Positions 37,001-47,873 of a stretch of DNA of 64,000 bases are shown piece after piece. This DNA comes from Centropus unirufus (Eukaryota; Chordata; Aves; Cuculiformes; Centropidae): positions 2,232,574-2,296,573 of the forward strand of contig VYZI01000101.1 of the NCBI GenBank assembly GCA_013397695.1. Direction: 5' to 3'. Every line of letters begins with the position of its first letter. Positions within the stretch are counted from its first letter, which is position 1. Under the pieces are notes generated by a model. It saw only the letters and a program-made list of their open reading frames with translations. It made no database searches and was not told the DNA's origin. The translations under genes and the position numbers were made by a program.

Positions 37001-40000
37001 GGGTGCCTGGGACACTGCTCCTGCTGTCCAGGCTGTGGGGAGGCTGCTAATAAGCGGCAGTCTGGTTGCAGCGTTGTAGCTCCTGTTTCCTCTGCTGACC
37101 CTCCAAAGACATGGAAAGGTGTTTAGCACCATGGGGAGACCCAGAAAACACTGCTTAACAAAGGAAATCATATTTTTGGGGCTAGCTCCTCAGAGCAGGA
37201 TCTTCCCTCCTTAGGTGGCTGGAAAATGCCTACTAGGGCATATCTGCTCCTGCAAATAAATCTCAATCTTCAGAATTAATAATAAAGACAGCTAAGTGAA
37301 TAATAAAGTGCATAAATACTTTTTCATTGCTGTTAACCATCAGCAATTACTGCCAGAGGGCTAAAATGCAGTCTCAGATTGCAAGGAAGATGTCTTCTTT
37401 GTAAGGTGTCCATTCTAGGAGAGGCTGAAATCCTCTGCTATAATGCGTTCCACTTCTGATCCAGTGGCAGCTATGGTTACTGATTTACAACCTCTACTGG
37501 TGAACAAAAAAACCCAGTCAGCATCCAGTGGTACACAGGATGGTCCTTTTGGGGCTTGCAAGCCCAACTTGTAAGTTTTTTAACTCTTGTAACTCTTTTT
37601 TGATATTTACATCATATGGATAAACACTTGAAACACAACCTGGAGGATATTGCTGGGCTGTGTCTTGATAGGACTGATACAACAAGTTCTTCTGAGTAAG
37701 ATTCTTTGCCTCAGTGTCCATAAAGTGAAGGTTAAAGCTCTTGCCTCCTCACAAGCAGATCCAAACCTGCAGGGCTCTTACACGCATGGCTGTAGCTCCT
37801 ACTCAAATGACTTGACTTACACACTGCTCCTGGAGTTAGGGTCCTGCTAATATAGTAGGGTGTTTTGGCTTAAAAAAATGTTATTTTTGAATGTCTTTTA
37901 ACTCTGACATATTTTAAATCTCTTTTCTTGCAGGTCTGTGTGGTGTCCTTAGTGGGATTTCTTATGCTTTGTATTTCGTACCAACCTGATGAGAAGACGT
38001 GTGTGCAGTTCACAGTGAAGGTACCTTGACTGTTAATTTTTTTTCCTCTCCTGTTCTCAAATACAATCAGAAAAGTTGATGCTGGGGATATTTCTAAGAC
38101 CACATGAAAAGAAGCGAAAACGTACCTGAAATGCAAGAATGGTTTTCTGGTGTTTTCCAGGCTGCTAAGGAAGAAACTACAGCCTACAGAGAGGAAACTC
38201 TAATAACAAATATTTGAAAACAGAACCAGATACGTTTTTATTTGCCATATTTTAAGAACATCTAATAGAGTCAGATCAACAAAGCTGGAATAATTTACAA
38301 AGTGTTCAGTGAAAGACTGGGGGTTGCTGATTAGAGCCATTCATTGAGAGCTGGGTAAGAAGTAGTGTGGGATAGAATTGGTCCACTTAAATCTAGTTTT
38401 AATTTTTAATGCGATTCAAGAAACATTTCAGCGTCTTCCCAGCAGTTTCACTGCTCACCATGACATAAGAAACTGCATGGGCACGGGCAAATTAAAAAAA
38501 GGTGGATGGAAATCTCCACCTGCCCAATACCGTGGTCAGGGAGAGGGAGGGGGGCACTGGCAGCCCTGTCTCAGTGCATGGTGCCTTGTGTCAGGGTCGG
38601 GCATTCGCAAACATGGGAAAGGGTCAGCAAACCATGGGGATAAGCATTCTTTCACGAAGCAAATTCCCATCTGAACACTGAGAGAGACAGAGAAATCACA
38701 CACCATGCCTCACCTTCAGTACCCAAAAACGTGCTTTGTTGACACCAGTAAGTGCCTAGAAGAGAAAAGCTAAGGGCCCTTGTTCTAGATGGGACATTTT
38801 TAACATGATTTTTCTGGATCTTTTTTTCTTCTTATTGTAATTTCCAGCGTTTTTAATATTTTGCAATAACCAAGAAAAAATACCGAAGCACGCAACACAA
38901 AACAACAGTGATTATTAACCCAGAAAAGCAGAAGGAAATCAAATGCAAGGAGCAGCATTTTGAAACCTGGCATTCATCCTCCCTTAGAAATTAGGCCCCA
39001 GCGTGTCTTTTGTGCCTCTTTCAAGCTTCTTCTGTACTTACATAAGGAAAGGGAGAAGAAGAACCATTGTTTCTGCCCTTTGATCGCCTTTATATTCTCT
39101 CCCTGTCACCTTTCTACCCGCGAGTAAGCATTACTGCTGCCCGGAGAGCTGCTGGCCTGGGCGGGAGCCGCCACGCCAGGCTCTTTATTGCTTGCCCTGC
39201 AGCATTAAATTGAGCTTGGCATCCAAGCAGGAAGGGAGTTATCCCTCGTGGTGGGAACGGCGTGTCAGGCTGGGCAGCTCAGTTGTTTCTGCCACCCTCA
39301 GCAACACCACCCACCCCGGCAGCGAGGAACACAAGCCACGGCTCCCCCAAGGAAAGAAACGTTTTTAGAGCGCTTCCCAGGTGATGTAAAATGGTTAAAT
39401 CCTCATCATCTGGCAGAATTAGAGCTGAAGTCTTCCTTGAAAGAATTCTGGTTCAGTAAAGAGCCCAGGGACTGTTACCTACCCAAAGCGCTCTCCTCCC
39501 CAGAATCTGCCTTCTCCACATTTCCCACTGCAGCACGGCACAAAACTCAATCATTCTCAGGCTGTTAAACTCTCCTGTTCCACGTTCCCTCCAGGAGTCA
39601 TTATCCCACAGTGCCTCCCCTCATTGCCTGTCCGGACAAACAGCTTCTGGCTTCAGGGCACGTACCTATTGTAAACAAAGTAGGAGCTAAGAGACTCCTC
39701 TAGGGCTTTGATCATACAGAACTCATCTAAATCTCCCGTATCGCTTCTCAGATCTTCAAATGTCAGCTAAATTCTGTCTCTGAACAAAAAAAAAAAAAGA
39801 ACATTAGCTCTCAGCAACAAGGATGCAAAATTACAATTATTACAATTATGAGACAAAGCTGAGCAATTTGGGTTGTTCTCTCCTTGCCGGGGGCCTGGTG
39901 CTTTGTCCAGTGCTGTGCTTGTGTTCAGCTCTATCTGCCCTCACTGTCCCCCTGGGGACTTGCCCCACAGCCCAAGCCTGGCGCTCACGGTTGGCGGATG

Positions 40001-43000
40001 ATGCCCACTGAGGTTGCCAAGCATCATCCTACGAGAAAATCTTGGCTGGGCTTCCCTGGAGCGCAATAAGCACCCAAAATACTTTGCATAACCCAAGGGT
40101 CACTTTAGGAGGAATACTTAGAGGCCTGGGGGATTTTAGGCAACCCCTGAGATGACCCTATGTCCACTGAGAGGGTCTCAGTTGGGATGGGAAATGGGAG
40201 GAGACCCATGCAGCCCTCTCTGCCTTTCTCCCTCTCAACAGCTGCTTCTTTCATTTCACACTTGCTTGAGCCCTGGATCCTGTTAAACAAAAAGGCATTA
40301 GAACTGTTTTCAGTAGAAGTCTCTTGCTGAGACTACTTGTGGGTATCCACAAAACCTTGTATGTCCATGAAAAACTGAGACCACCACCCAAAGGGAGGCT
40401 GGCTTTGCCCATTCAGGGGGCAACAATGAGTCCCAGGCTGAATTTCTGCCCCATCTCTGCAGTGCAGCAAAGCAGCATGCCCAGCCCTTACATGTGTAAC
40501 ACGTGAGAGATCCTCTCACTTGGAAAAAAAAAAACAACAAAAAAACCACCACAGGAAAATTTTGAGATTTCCTGTGGACTTCCTGAGCTCTTTGCTAATA
40601 ACTTGACAGATCCCTCACTGTGGTATCCGTCATGTCATCTCCCACAGTAGCGTGACACCCTCTACTTCTGCCCACCCAGCCCCAGCAGCCCACGCTGTGA
40701 CACACACCATGGTTCCTGTTCCCTGGACAGGCTTGTGCCTGAGCCACCACCGCCTTCAAAGGGGGTCCCCGGGATCCACATCTGCAAATCGCTCTAGTTT
40801 CACCTCCGATAACTATGAGAAGCCTTTTCCATGAGGAACTCGATCCGTCTGAGGTTATTTGTTTTCTTTTTGGCAATGAGCAGAAGTATTGCCAGTAAAC
40901 ATTGTTGAAATGTTTCTTCTTCATGTGAGGAACCTGGAGGGTGAGCTGTGTGCTCTGACCTCATACGCTGTCTCTCCCTGCTTTCCTTTCTCCTTCTATT
41001 TAAACAGCAATCTCAGTGCCTGTCTTTCTGAGGCTGTTGAAAAACAGTTTTTCAGTGGCAAGTTCTGGTTCCTGGGCAGAGCTCACTACGTGGTTGTATT
41101 TGTGATGTTGAATTTGCCTCCAGGTCTGGCATGTGATAAATCTGCTGACGGGATCTCAGCGCTCACTGTCTTGTGCTCCCTCACAGGCAGTATTTGCATT
41201 TGCCTCACCTTTGATATTTGGAAATGTGTTCATTTTCACCGGCTCACAGAGAGATTCTTCTGCAAATATCTTGTGAGAATAATAAGCCATTTGGAAATTG
41301 CCCTATGTTCCCAAGCATCACGGAGTGCCTCTGAGGATTGCTCTAAGAGCTGCCCATGTTCTTGGTGCATTTCAAAGGGATTCTGAGATTTCCTTCCCTT
41401 TAAGTAGAAAACAGGCAAATTCTTGCTTAGAGAATCTTGAGTGGAAGAGTTTAGGCTGTGGATTTCTTGCTATTTTATATTCACTTTGGATAGAAATTGG
41501 CAGCTAAATAAAATACCTGCCAGGGAGAATCAGGCACAGCACTTAGTCTTGGCTTAATGTTGCATTTATTAGGGAGGCCTGATTCTGTCTCCTGCTGGTC
41601 TGAATCCAGGGACTTCCAAAGAGTTTGCTAGGAATTCTGCGTCGCTGAACAGCTTTGGCCCCTCCGAGAAAAGGAACAGTCATCAATGTTTGTCCATTTC
41701 CCCATCAAACACGCTCGCACCATCTTTTAAAGTAATGCCACAGGCCTACCAATTTCCACATCTTTGGTCAGAGGGGGTCCATCAGTCAGCAGGGCTCCTT
41801 TCTGTGTGCTTTACATGAGTAGGTGTCCCCATTTTCCAACTTCAACTTTCCCATGGACCCTTACCTTGAAAGCTGCAGGGGTAAAGTAATTGCATTTAAT
41901 AAGAGCCACCCTCATTTTGAAGCTGCCCTTGGTTTAAGCTGCAGGGGAAGTCATTAAATTTAATAGTAGCCAAGACTAAGATCTTGCTGTAAGAATTCAG
42001 TGACATAGGGGAGAAAATGTATATAGCATGTGAAGATCTCCAATGAAGACAAATATTTTTTATTTCAAGCTGGCATCTGAATAGGAATATTGATTCACAC
42101 TACAGATACAAGACAAATACACCAAGAGTGTGAATTTTAGCAAGACATACGTATTTGGAGTTTCAAGGTTGTAAAAAATCCTTTTATATTGATAGTTCGC
42201 TTGTGGCATTGAGGTTAGGAGACAGAGAAAGGGAGAGAAGCTCCTGTTTAAAATAACATATCCCCAGCCATGCCATGTGTCTGACAGATATGATGCCAAG
42301 AAAATTAAATGTTTTTACAGTGCTGAACAGAACCAAAAATGCTGTTTTGGCTAAACACTGAGTATTTTTTTAATATACATTCACACATATTTGTATGAAG
42401 CACAGCAAGTGCCAGTTCCAGCTATTAAAAGCAAGGGAAGTCCATATGGTCTGCTATCCAAAGGTCTCAGGTGCAACCCGGAGTGACAAAGGCTCTGAAT
42501 CACTGCCACTTTCCATGCGTTTGTGGGGGTGGACTCTGCATAGCTACCCTTGATAAAAGCCACCCTATTTTAAGGCTGCCATTGTTGTAAGCAGTAGGGG
42601 AGGGATAAAACAGACTCTTGTGCTTCTCATGCCATAGCAGGGGCAGCACTGGGAAATGAAAGCCGCTCACGGCTTTTTCATGCCTGTGAAAGACTTCTCC
42701 ATCTTTATGGGGCAAATTTTGGAAGGGCATTGATCCCTGCCTGATTTGCAAGTATAAATCATATTTGTTTGGGCATGCAAACCAAGAGCTGGGAATAACA
42801 CATGACCAAAAGTTTCAAACACACCTTCTTCTCAACGCAGCCTTGGATAATGTGTCAGTCCAAGCCTCATTCTGCTCAGCCCTGCTTCAAGGCGACTGAG
42901 CTAATTTATCTCAGCTGATGACTGTAAGTCTGGCCAATGCAGGTACTCCCTCCCTCTCTACAAAGCTTCTGGCTGTAATAAGGCACAGATTTCTGGGTGT

Positions 43001-43572
43001 TCCCGTCAAGTCTCGAAATTCCAAGGCAGGGTAAAGCATGCAATACTGAATTACTAGTTCTTGGCCTGCTGAACTTGGCATCACCCAAGATATTTCATTG
43101 AATGCATGCGTTTCCTGTGAAGTACATGTGCGTGCATTCATTCTGTGTTCCTCATTCTGTGTAGGTGGAAAAAGAGTATTGGGTTGTTTTTTTTTCTTTC
43201 TTTCAGCTGTTATATTTTCTCCTGAGTGCCCTGGCTCTGATCGCCTGTATTTTGGCAGTGGCTTTTGCTGCACACCATTATTTGCAGATGACAAAATTTA
43301 CCTGTGACACCATCCTTGAGTCCTGCCAGTGCAAACTGGACACCGCAGACCCTCTCGGTAGGACCTTCATCTACCAGGACGCAGCTGACTGTGGCGACCT
43401 CACCAGCATGCTCAACCTGTACTTACTTCTGCAGATGGTTCTCAATCTGGTCACAGCCCTGGTGTGTCTGTCGGCGTGCTTTGTGATGTGGAAACACAGA
43501 TACCAGGTCTTTTATGTGGGTGTTCGCTTCTACCCTCTAAATGCTACTGAAGGCCAGCAACAGAAAGTATAG
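24752..43572 (+). CDS. SSPN: Sarcospan gene, coding span (join 24752-25087, 37934-38020, 43207-43572)
   Basis: Sarcospan is a small four-span membrane protein of the sarcolemma. It binds the sarcoglycans and stabilises the dystrophin- and utrophin-glycoprotein complexes that link the muscle cytoskeleton to laminin. The joined frame gives 262 residues against 243 in human. It has a cytoplasmic basic N-terminus, the HTCCGCRFPLL motif before membrane segment 1 (about 71-95), and segments 2 (about 108-128), 3 (about 142-166) and 4 (about 211-235). The large outer loop (about 167-209) carries Cys174, 181, 183 and 203, and the C-terminal tail includes MWKHRYQVFYVGVR. These match the family strongly. 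Both introns are GT-AG and lie between codons. ATG 24752 is the first in-frame ATG and has G at -3 and +4. No frameshift or stop interrupts it, so it is an intact gene. Confidence 0.96.
24875..24892 (+). repeat. SSPN: AAG triplet run inside SSPN exon 1
   Basis: Six consecutive AAG codons follow ATG codon 41 and are continued by GAG AAG AAA. They encode a lysine run on the cytoplasmic side of the protein. Triplet runs can change length without breaking the frame, so lysine number may vary between individuals or species. Confidence 0.9.
28400..28566 (+). repeat. MIR/CORE-SINE relic in SSPN intron 1
   Basis: The parts occur in MIR order: GCTTTGGGTAAGTTACTTAA (about 28433), a TTATTTCCCCTGTAAAGTGG stretch (about 28469) and GGTTAATAATGGCTATC. 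TTTGAGATCCTTGGATGAAA (about 28519) and GTAGAAGCAGTAGATATTAA then end the copy at about 28564. The match to amniote MIR-type SINEs is clear despite divergence. The orientation is the same as SSPN. It is non-coding. Confidence 0.85.
34610..34768 (+). other. 52-codon open frame in intron 1, unrecognised
   Basis: An ATG-started frame of 52 codons ends at TAG (34766-34768). Its product contains DWWQASAKASSTAFYAV and ends GAPGPGLLPNAT. After the stop the same frame reads on in further open pieces of roughly 12 and 28 codons. I recognise no family. It could be chance, or a decayed piece of a coding sequence such as a retrocopy. Nothing in the context supports translation. Confidence 0.2.
37934..38020 (+). 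CDS. SSPN: SSPN coding exon 2 (residues 113-141)
   Basis: The exon is 87 bases, exactly 29 codons, and starts and ends between codons. It completes membrane segment 2 (VCVVSLVGFLMLCISY) and encodes the short inner loop QPDEKTCVQFTVK, which aligns with human CLVAYLGLFMLCVSYQ followed by VDERTCIQFSMK. The acceptor is TTCTTGCAG. The donor is AAG/GTACCT, whose +4 and +5 bases (C, C) depart from the usual A, G, so it looks weak. Confidence 0.95.
38021..43206 (+). other. SSPN: SSPN intron 2, about 5.2 kb
   Basis: It starts GTACCT and ends in a strong pyrimidine tract (TTTTTTTTTCTTTCTTTCAG, ending at 43206). The content is unique DNA with a GC-richer stretch near 39120-39330 and poly-A runs near 39786 and 40528. 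No exon, nested gene or clear transposable element was recognised. Confidence 0.85.
43207..43572 (+). CDS. SSPN: SSPN coding exon 3 (residues 142-262 and stop)
   Basis: It encodes membrane segment 3 (LLYFLLSALALIACILAVAF), the large outer loop with four cysteines (CDTILESCQCKL and DC), membrane segment 4 (LYLLLQMVLNLVTALVCLSA) and the cytoplasmic tail, ending QQQKV and TAG at 43570-43572. In human the corresponding tail ends GPQQKI. The CXC-type cysteines of the outer loop are kept; in the family they are implicated in disulphide-linked sarcospan oligomers and association with sarcoglycans. The exon start is fixed by TTTCAG/CTG and the alignment with human LLYFLLSALG. Confidence 0.96.
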   Translation: MLYFLLSALALIACILAVAFAAHHYLQMTKFTCDTILESCQCKLDTADPLGRTFIYQDAADCGDLTSMLNLYLLLQMVLNLVTALVCLSACFVMWKHRYQVFYVGVRFYPLNATEGQQQKV

Positions 43573-44227
43573 GGTCTGAGCTGGATGGGGGGTTAGCCAG
43601 GGCATGGAAAATGTCAACATGCTGCCACCGTAGACACCACAGATAGATGACTGTTTATAAGGTTTTTGACAAGGAAAAACATTCACACAGTTCTAATGAA
43701 TATATTTTTCAGTCATTTTTAAGAGCATTTCATAAGGCTGCTCTCACGAAAGGTCCCTTGCAAAACTTTCTGGAGGTCACAAAGTCCTAAAGATGCAGCT
43801 GTACAAATACTCACCAAAGATGATCTTTAATGGCCATAGACAAAATAAGAGTTTAAAAAATCATTGGGAAATCATCTGCAGGGCTGTAGCAGTTAAGAAA
43901 TAGGGTCCATTTCCCTCGCTTGTAGATACCTGTTCTTGCTTTCAGAGGAGCTATGCCACTTTCTACTAGATAAGGATCTGGTCCAGACTGCTTAATTATA
44001 GTGATGTTGATCATGCTTAGAAAATAGATTGTCTCTTGGATGCTCTGTGCATAATCCATGCTAACCTGATGGGGATTTACCATATGGAAAAGTAGTAACA
44101 GAGGTCAAGACCTCTTCCAAGGCAGGCTGACACCAATGGCACAGTAAATATGTTGTTGACTGCCATACAGAATATATATAAGACTTTTCAGAGTGACTAA
44201 TGATACCAATTAACTAATCCAATTAGT

Positions 44228-44233
44228 AATAAA
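44228..44233 (+). terminator. SSPN: Candidate poly(A) signal AATAAA (proximal)
   Basis: A canonical hexamer about 655 bases after the SSPN stop. Downstream there is a moderately GT-rich stretch (GGGGATTTGGTGAGCC). It is plausible but unproven. Confidence 0.4.
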
Positions 44234-46600
44234 CAACAATAAGAGAGAGTTGACTAATGGGGATTTGGTGAGCCTTGCTTGAGACCCCAGATAGATCTCT
44301 GAAGCGAGATCTCAGCACTTTGAGAGAAAAGATCATTTTAAGAGATCTCGAGTTGTTGCACCCCTCAAGTTGATGACCCTGAATCACTAGTCATGTTGAA
44401 AGCTATGTTGGCATTGCTGTAACTGCAGACTCGCAAATCTGGCATCTGGCCAGTTCCACCAGTTACGCTCCAAGCAGAAAAGGTCAAATGCATTTTTGGT
44501 GTAACTTCTCTGAAGACAATCAGCCTTACACACCAGCATTGGAGGTGGGCCAACAGCCCTGAAAGATATATCCCCGTGGCAATGAATGTTTTTAAAATGT
44601 GGTGGAGTGAGGGAAGCAAGAAGAGACTGGCAGTCTCCTCGAAAACATAATTTATAATAACAAGAGTAAAAGAATAACAATTTCTTAATAAGCAGCATAG
44701 TATAACGAGCAACCTACACGCAGTGCTTTTTCACCCTGAAAGTGTGGCTCTAGAAGTGCTTTATGTCTTATTAGCCTTATACTGAGACAAGTATGTCACT
44801 TTGTCCCTCTGTCATGTCAACCTGCACAGCATGGACTTCTAAATGTAGGAACAATTCTGAAACAGCGGCATTTTGCACTGTCCGCTGGCAGCTGTGCAAG
44901 GGCAAGGCATCTGGTGCTCACACCCTGCCTTGACTAGGGATTTCCCGATCCCTGCCAGAGCAAGGGTGTTTCTGAGGTGGGGTAAAGCAATCACATGCCA
45001 GAAGAAGTGCAGCACAGTCATCAGCAAGAAGGAAGCAAGTAGAATCTCTATAAGGCTTCAAAGAAAAAGAATATTTTTGTGCATCAAAAAGAGTCATGAG
45101 GGAGTAAAAAAATCAATTCTGGCAAAAGCTAGTTGTTCAAGTAGATCTAATCCTACTGGAACTGTCTTCTATATGGTGATCACATGTTATTACAAGGCTA
45201 GACCAGCGTACCTTCAGGGCCAGAAGATCACAGCAGAGTTAAGTCACCCCTGGTCCACCTAAAGAACTGTTCTCTATATGTCTTTGAGTTTTTGTCATGG
45301 AAAGTGCTTCTAGAGTAGACATAGTGTCCCCATGGTGCCCTCTGACAACTTGCAAAGCTTCAGAAAACAAAGGCTGGTGAGACCAGCTTCCAAATTGCCT
45401 TTTTTTATACACATAGAAATGACAGGCACTAGTAAGCATGGTTGCAAGGCACATTTTCAAGGGTGCCCATTGGTTTGCCCACACGTTACCACCCATCTGA
45501 AGTCCTAAGGCTGATTCCAAGACACACTTGGAGCAAGCTGAGACAGCAGTGGAGTGGGTGGGTGGGTAAGCAGTGTGATATCCAGCCACTGGCATCAGCA
45601 GGGATGTTTGTATGGTGGCGAGAACCAGCCCATCTACCCCAAACTCTGGCAGAACGGCACTTGTGGAACGGTGTCAGGGCCTCTCCTGTATGAGAGGGGC
45701 ATGCAGGGATGCTTCTCACCTGCTGCTTCTACTCAGACATTGGTTTGTCCTTCACCCTTTGTGTGAATCCAGCTGGACTCTCTGTCAAAGCTTATGGCCA
45801 AGGATACACCTGCCCCCCACCTACACAGTCCTCACCGTGCCCACTCCTCCCTCCGAACAAAAATGTGGCTTCTTTCCACAAAGAAGAGAACAAGGAGAAG
45901 GATGAGGGGAGTCTGAATGGCAGATGAGCTTTGGGATTTCCTCCCACCTGCACCACCAGGTGCTGTACCCCAATGGCTGGTGGAGCAAGAGTAAGGCTCT
46001 GCTGGCAAAGACATCCTTCCCACCCTACCGTGTCCCAAATGTCCGTGCTGTTCAGAAGATAACTTGGTCTGCAGTGCTCTGGCTCGGACTGCGCTGCAGG
46101 CAGACTGTGTAGGCTGGCAATGAGCTGTTGTTGGAGAAGGCTGGTCAGCCCTGGTTGAGAGGCATTTCTGCCAGAGCTGGGCTTTTGTCTCCTTAATCCT
46201 TTGACCTCTGTCTCACCCACATGTTTTCACGTCCCAGGCACTGGGCTCCTGGAAGCCAGCCTCTGTTAGATGGGGCTGGACTCACCTTGCCTGGCTTCTG
46301 CCCACTCACCTCTGGGCTTGAATTTGCCAGGGCTTCTCTAGAGCACGAAAGATGTGGCAGTAGAGATCACAGGGTCACTCACTGCAAGTGCCTTTAGCAC
46401 AGCAACAGAGAAGAGAAGAGAGAGCTGGACAAGAGAGTTTACTCTGCTTGGAAAGATGTGCACCTCACTAAGAGCACACCCTCCATTTCAAGCCACTGCT
46501 GCTGAGTTCAGGTCATTTATCCACACGAAGCTGTTTAACCCTTTGCTCGGAAAGAAAACAATTGTCATTATATATTCTGTTGGTGCTTTAATGCTTAATG

Positions 46601-46606
46601 AATAAA
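46601..46606 (+). terminator. SSPN: Candidate poly(A) signal AATAAA (distal)
   Basis: A canonical hexamer about 3.0 kb after the SSPN stop, followed by GGGGTATTTTGAT. It is plausible as a distal end for a long 3' UTR. Confidence 0.3.
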
Positions 46607-47544
46607 TACGGGGTATTTTGATCAAGCAAAGACTAACTCATCTCTTTATATATCTCAAGTGCATAAAATCAAAACAGAGGAATGACTGGGAAACAGAGAT
46701 GGTAGCATTTGGAACCAGTTTCCCCCTGGGTATGGTTTTAAAAAATGTACTTTGCTCAGATCAAGAATTTTGGATGGTATTAATTAAAGGATTTTCACCT
46801 ACCACAACATATTCAGACAGCTCCCAGCCTTTCCCAGTGTCAGAGTCCACACGGATTGCATCAGGAGAAAGCCTGGAACTAAAAGACTCAGAAAGGACAG
46901 AGGTGTTGAAGAAAAGAACATTTTTTTTCCTGTGGAAATTTATTCTCTGAGTGAATTCCACTGAATGGGGTAGGATTAAACTGCTATGGACACACAGAAG
47001 TTGCAAAGGGCTTGATGTAATTTACTCTCACAAACCCAGGTGTGATTCTCATTTGCACCCTGGCCACTTTATGCTGTTTTCACAGTGTAAAGGGGTTGTA
47101 AAGACAGCATCAATCATTTTTACACGTACTTTATGGCCATTTTACACAGCTAAAAGGGTCCTTTGTGTAAATGAGAACTCAAGCCCTAGAGAATTTAATA
47201 GAGAGGAGATCCTTTCTATAGACTGTGCTAGACCCTCTAATAGGGTCTATTACAGGGATATAACTCTCCACTGGATTTTATAGCTCGGCTTAAAGATCAT
47301 CAGTCTCGATTAAATTCAGTTCTGCAAAACTTTTCCAAAGGCTGTAACCCCTAGTGACATGACTGCTCCCCCACCCCGAGCACACGCAGACAGTGATGAT
47401 GTTGCATGGATAACTGCTTGTTTTTTAAAAGGAGAACCAGCAGTTACCACTTTCCTCTGGCTTTCTGAGGCATTTTGATGTTGTTCTATGCAAATATCAG
47501 AGCGACAATAATGGCAACGAAAAGGGAACCGAGACACGGCACCT
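46607..47544. other. Intergenic DNA with possible old repeat
   Basis: No gene is recognised. Between about 47035 and 47170 phrases such as GTGATTCTCATTTGCAC, CAGTGTAAAGGGG and TTTGTGTAAATGAGAACTC resemble an old interspersed repeat seen in reptiles and birds, in both orientations. The family is not resolved. A small hairpin-forming pair (GACCCT...AGGGTC) lies at about 47231-47247. Confidence 0.35.
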
Positions 47545-47800
47545 TACATGGAGCCAAAATGTCATCTTCTCAACCTGACCAGGCGCCGAAGCGGCACCTG
47601 CTTTGGAAGAGGGGCTGCAGTTTGCACCCGTCTCCCGCTGCCGCTGGAAGGCCAGGGGCTGGCAGGCGAAGGGGAAGCGCCATCAGGTCCTGGCCCTGTG
47701 CCGGGGCTGCCACCACCCCACTCCTCCCGCCACCGCCTTCACGTGATGGCCATCTGCACCAGGCCGGCTCTGCGTGGGCACCGCTTGGAGCTCTGCCTAA
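47545..47800. promoter_or_regulatory. Weak GC/CpG-rich block downstream of SSPN
   Basis: An isolated GC-rich segment with over a dozen CpG sites (for example GGCGCCGAAGCGGC and TCCCGCCACCGCC) stands out from its AT-richer flanks. Open frames cross it on both strands because it has few stops. It might be a small CpG island, possibly an alternative promoter or the start of a non-coding transcript, but no gene is recognised next to it. Confidence 0.3.
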
Positions 47801-47849
47801 AAACCAGCTCTGTGCAAGAGCACTGGAAGCTGTAATCAACTCCCAGGAC

Positions 47850-47873
47850 TTTTCTTTTTTTTTTTTTTTTTTT
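47850..47873. repeat. Poly-T tract
   Basis: TTTTC followed by 19 T residues. It could be a simple homopolymer or the poly-A tail of a retrocopy inserted on the - strand. The sequence to the right (47874 onward) shows no recognisable transcript and no poly(A) signal word, so the simple explanation is preferred. Confidence 0.7.

Larger units (their letters stand above)
25088..37933 (+). other. SSPN: SSPN intron 1, about 12.8 kb
   Basis: The donor GTAAGC and acceptor TCTTTTCTTGCAG are close to consensus. The content is mainly unique DNA with stops in all frames. It carries a MIR relic at 28400-28566 and a short open frame at 34610-34768 discussed among the findings. GC-richer pieces near 25600-25900 and 27000-27200 have no recognisable coding content. 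Minor T/A runs occur (near 35080 and 30657). No nested gene was recognised. Confidence 0.85.
43573..46606 (+). other. SSPN: Probable SSPN 3' UTR with candidate poly(A) signals
   Basis: No other frame of note follows the stop. The first AATAAA is at 44228-44233, giving a 3' UTR of roughly 0.7 kb. Another AATAAA is at 46601-46606, which would give about 3 kb; the human 3' UTR is also several kilobases long. ATTAAA occurs near 46784. The site actually used cannot be chosen from sequence. Part of this stretch may therefore be intergenic. Confidence 0.5.

Noticed and set aside
43165..43206. Apparent extension of exon 3 into the preceding sequence (frame starting at GTG)
   Set aside because: This is the intron 2 polypyrimidine tract. 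The TTTCAG/CTG junction and alignment with human sarcospan fix the exon start at 43207.
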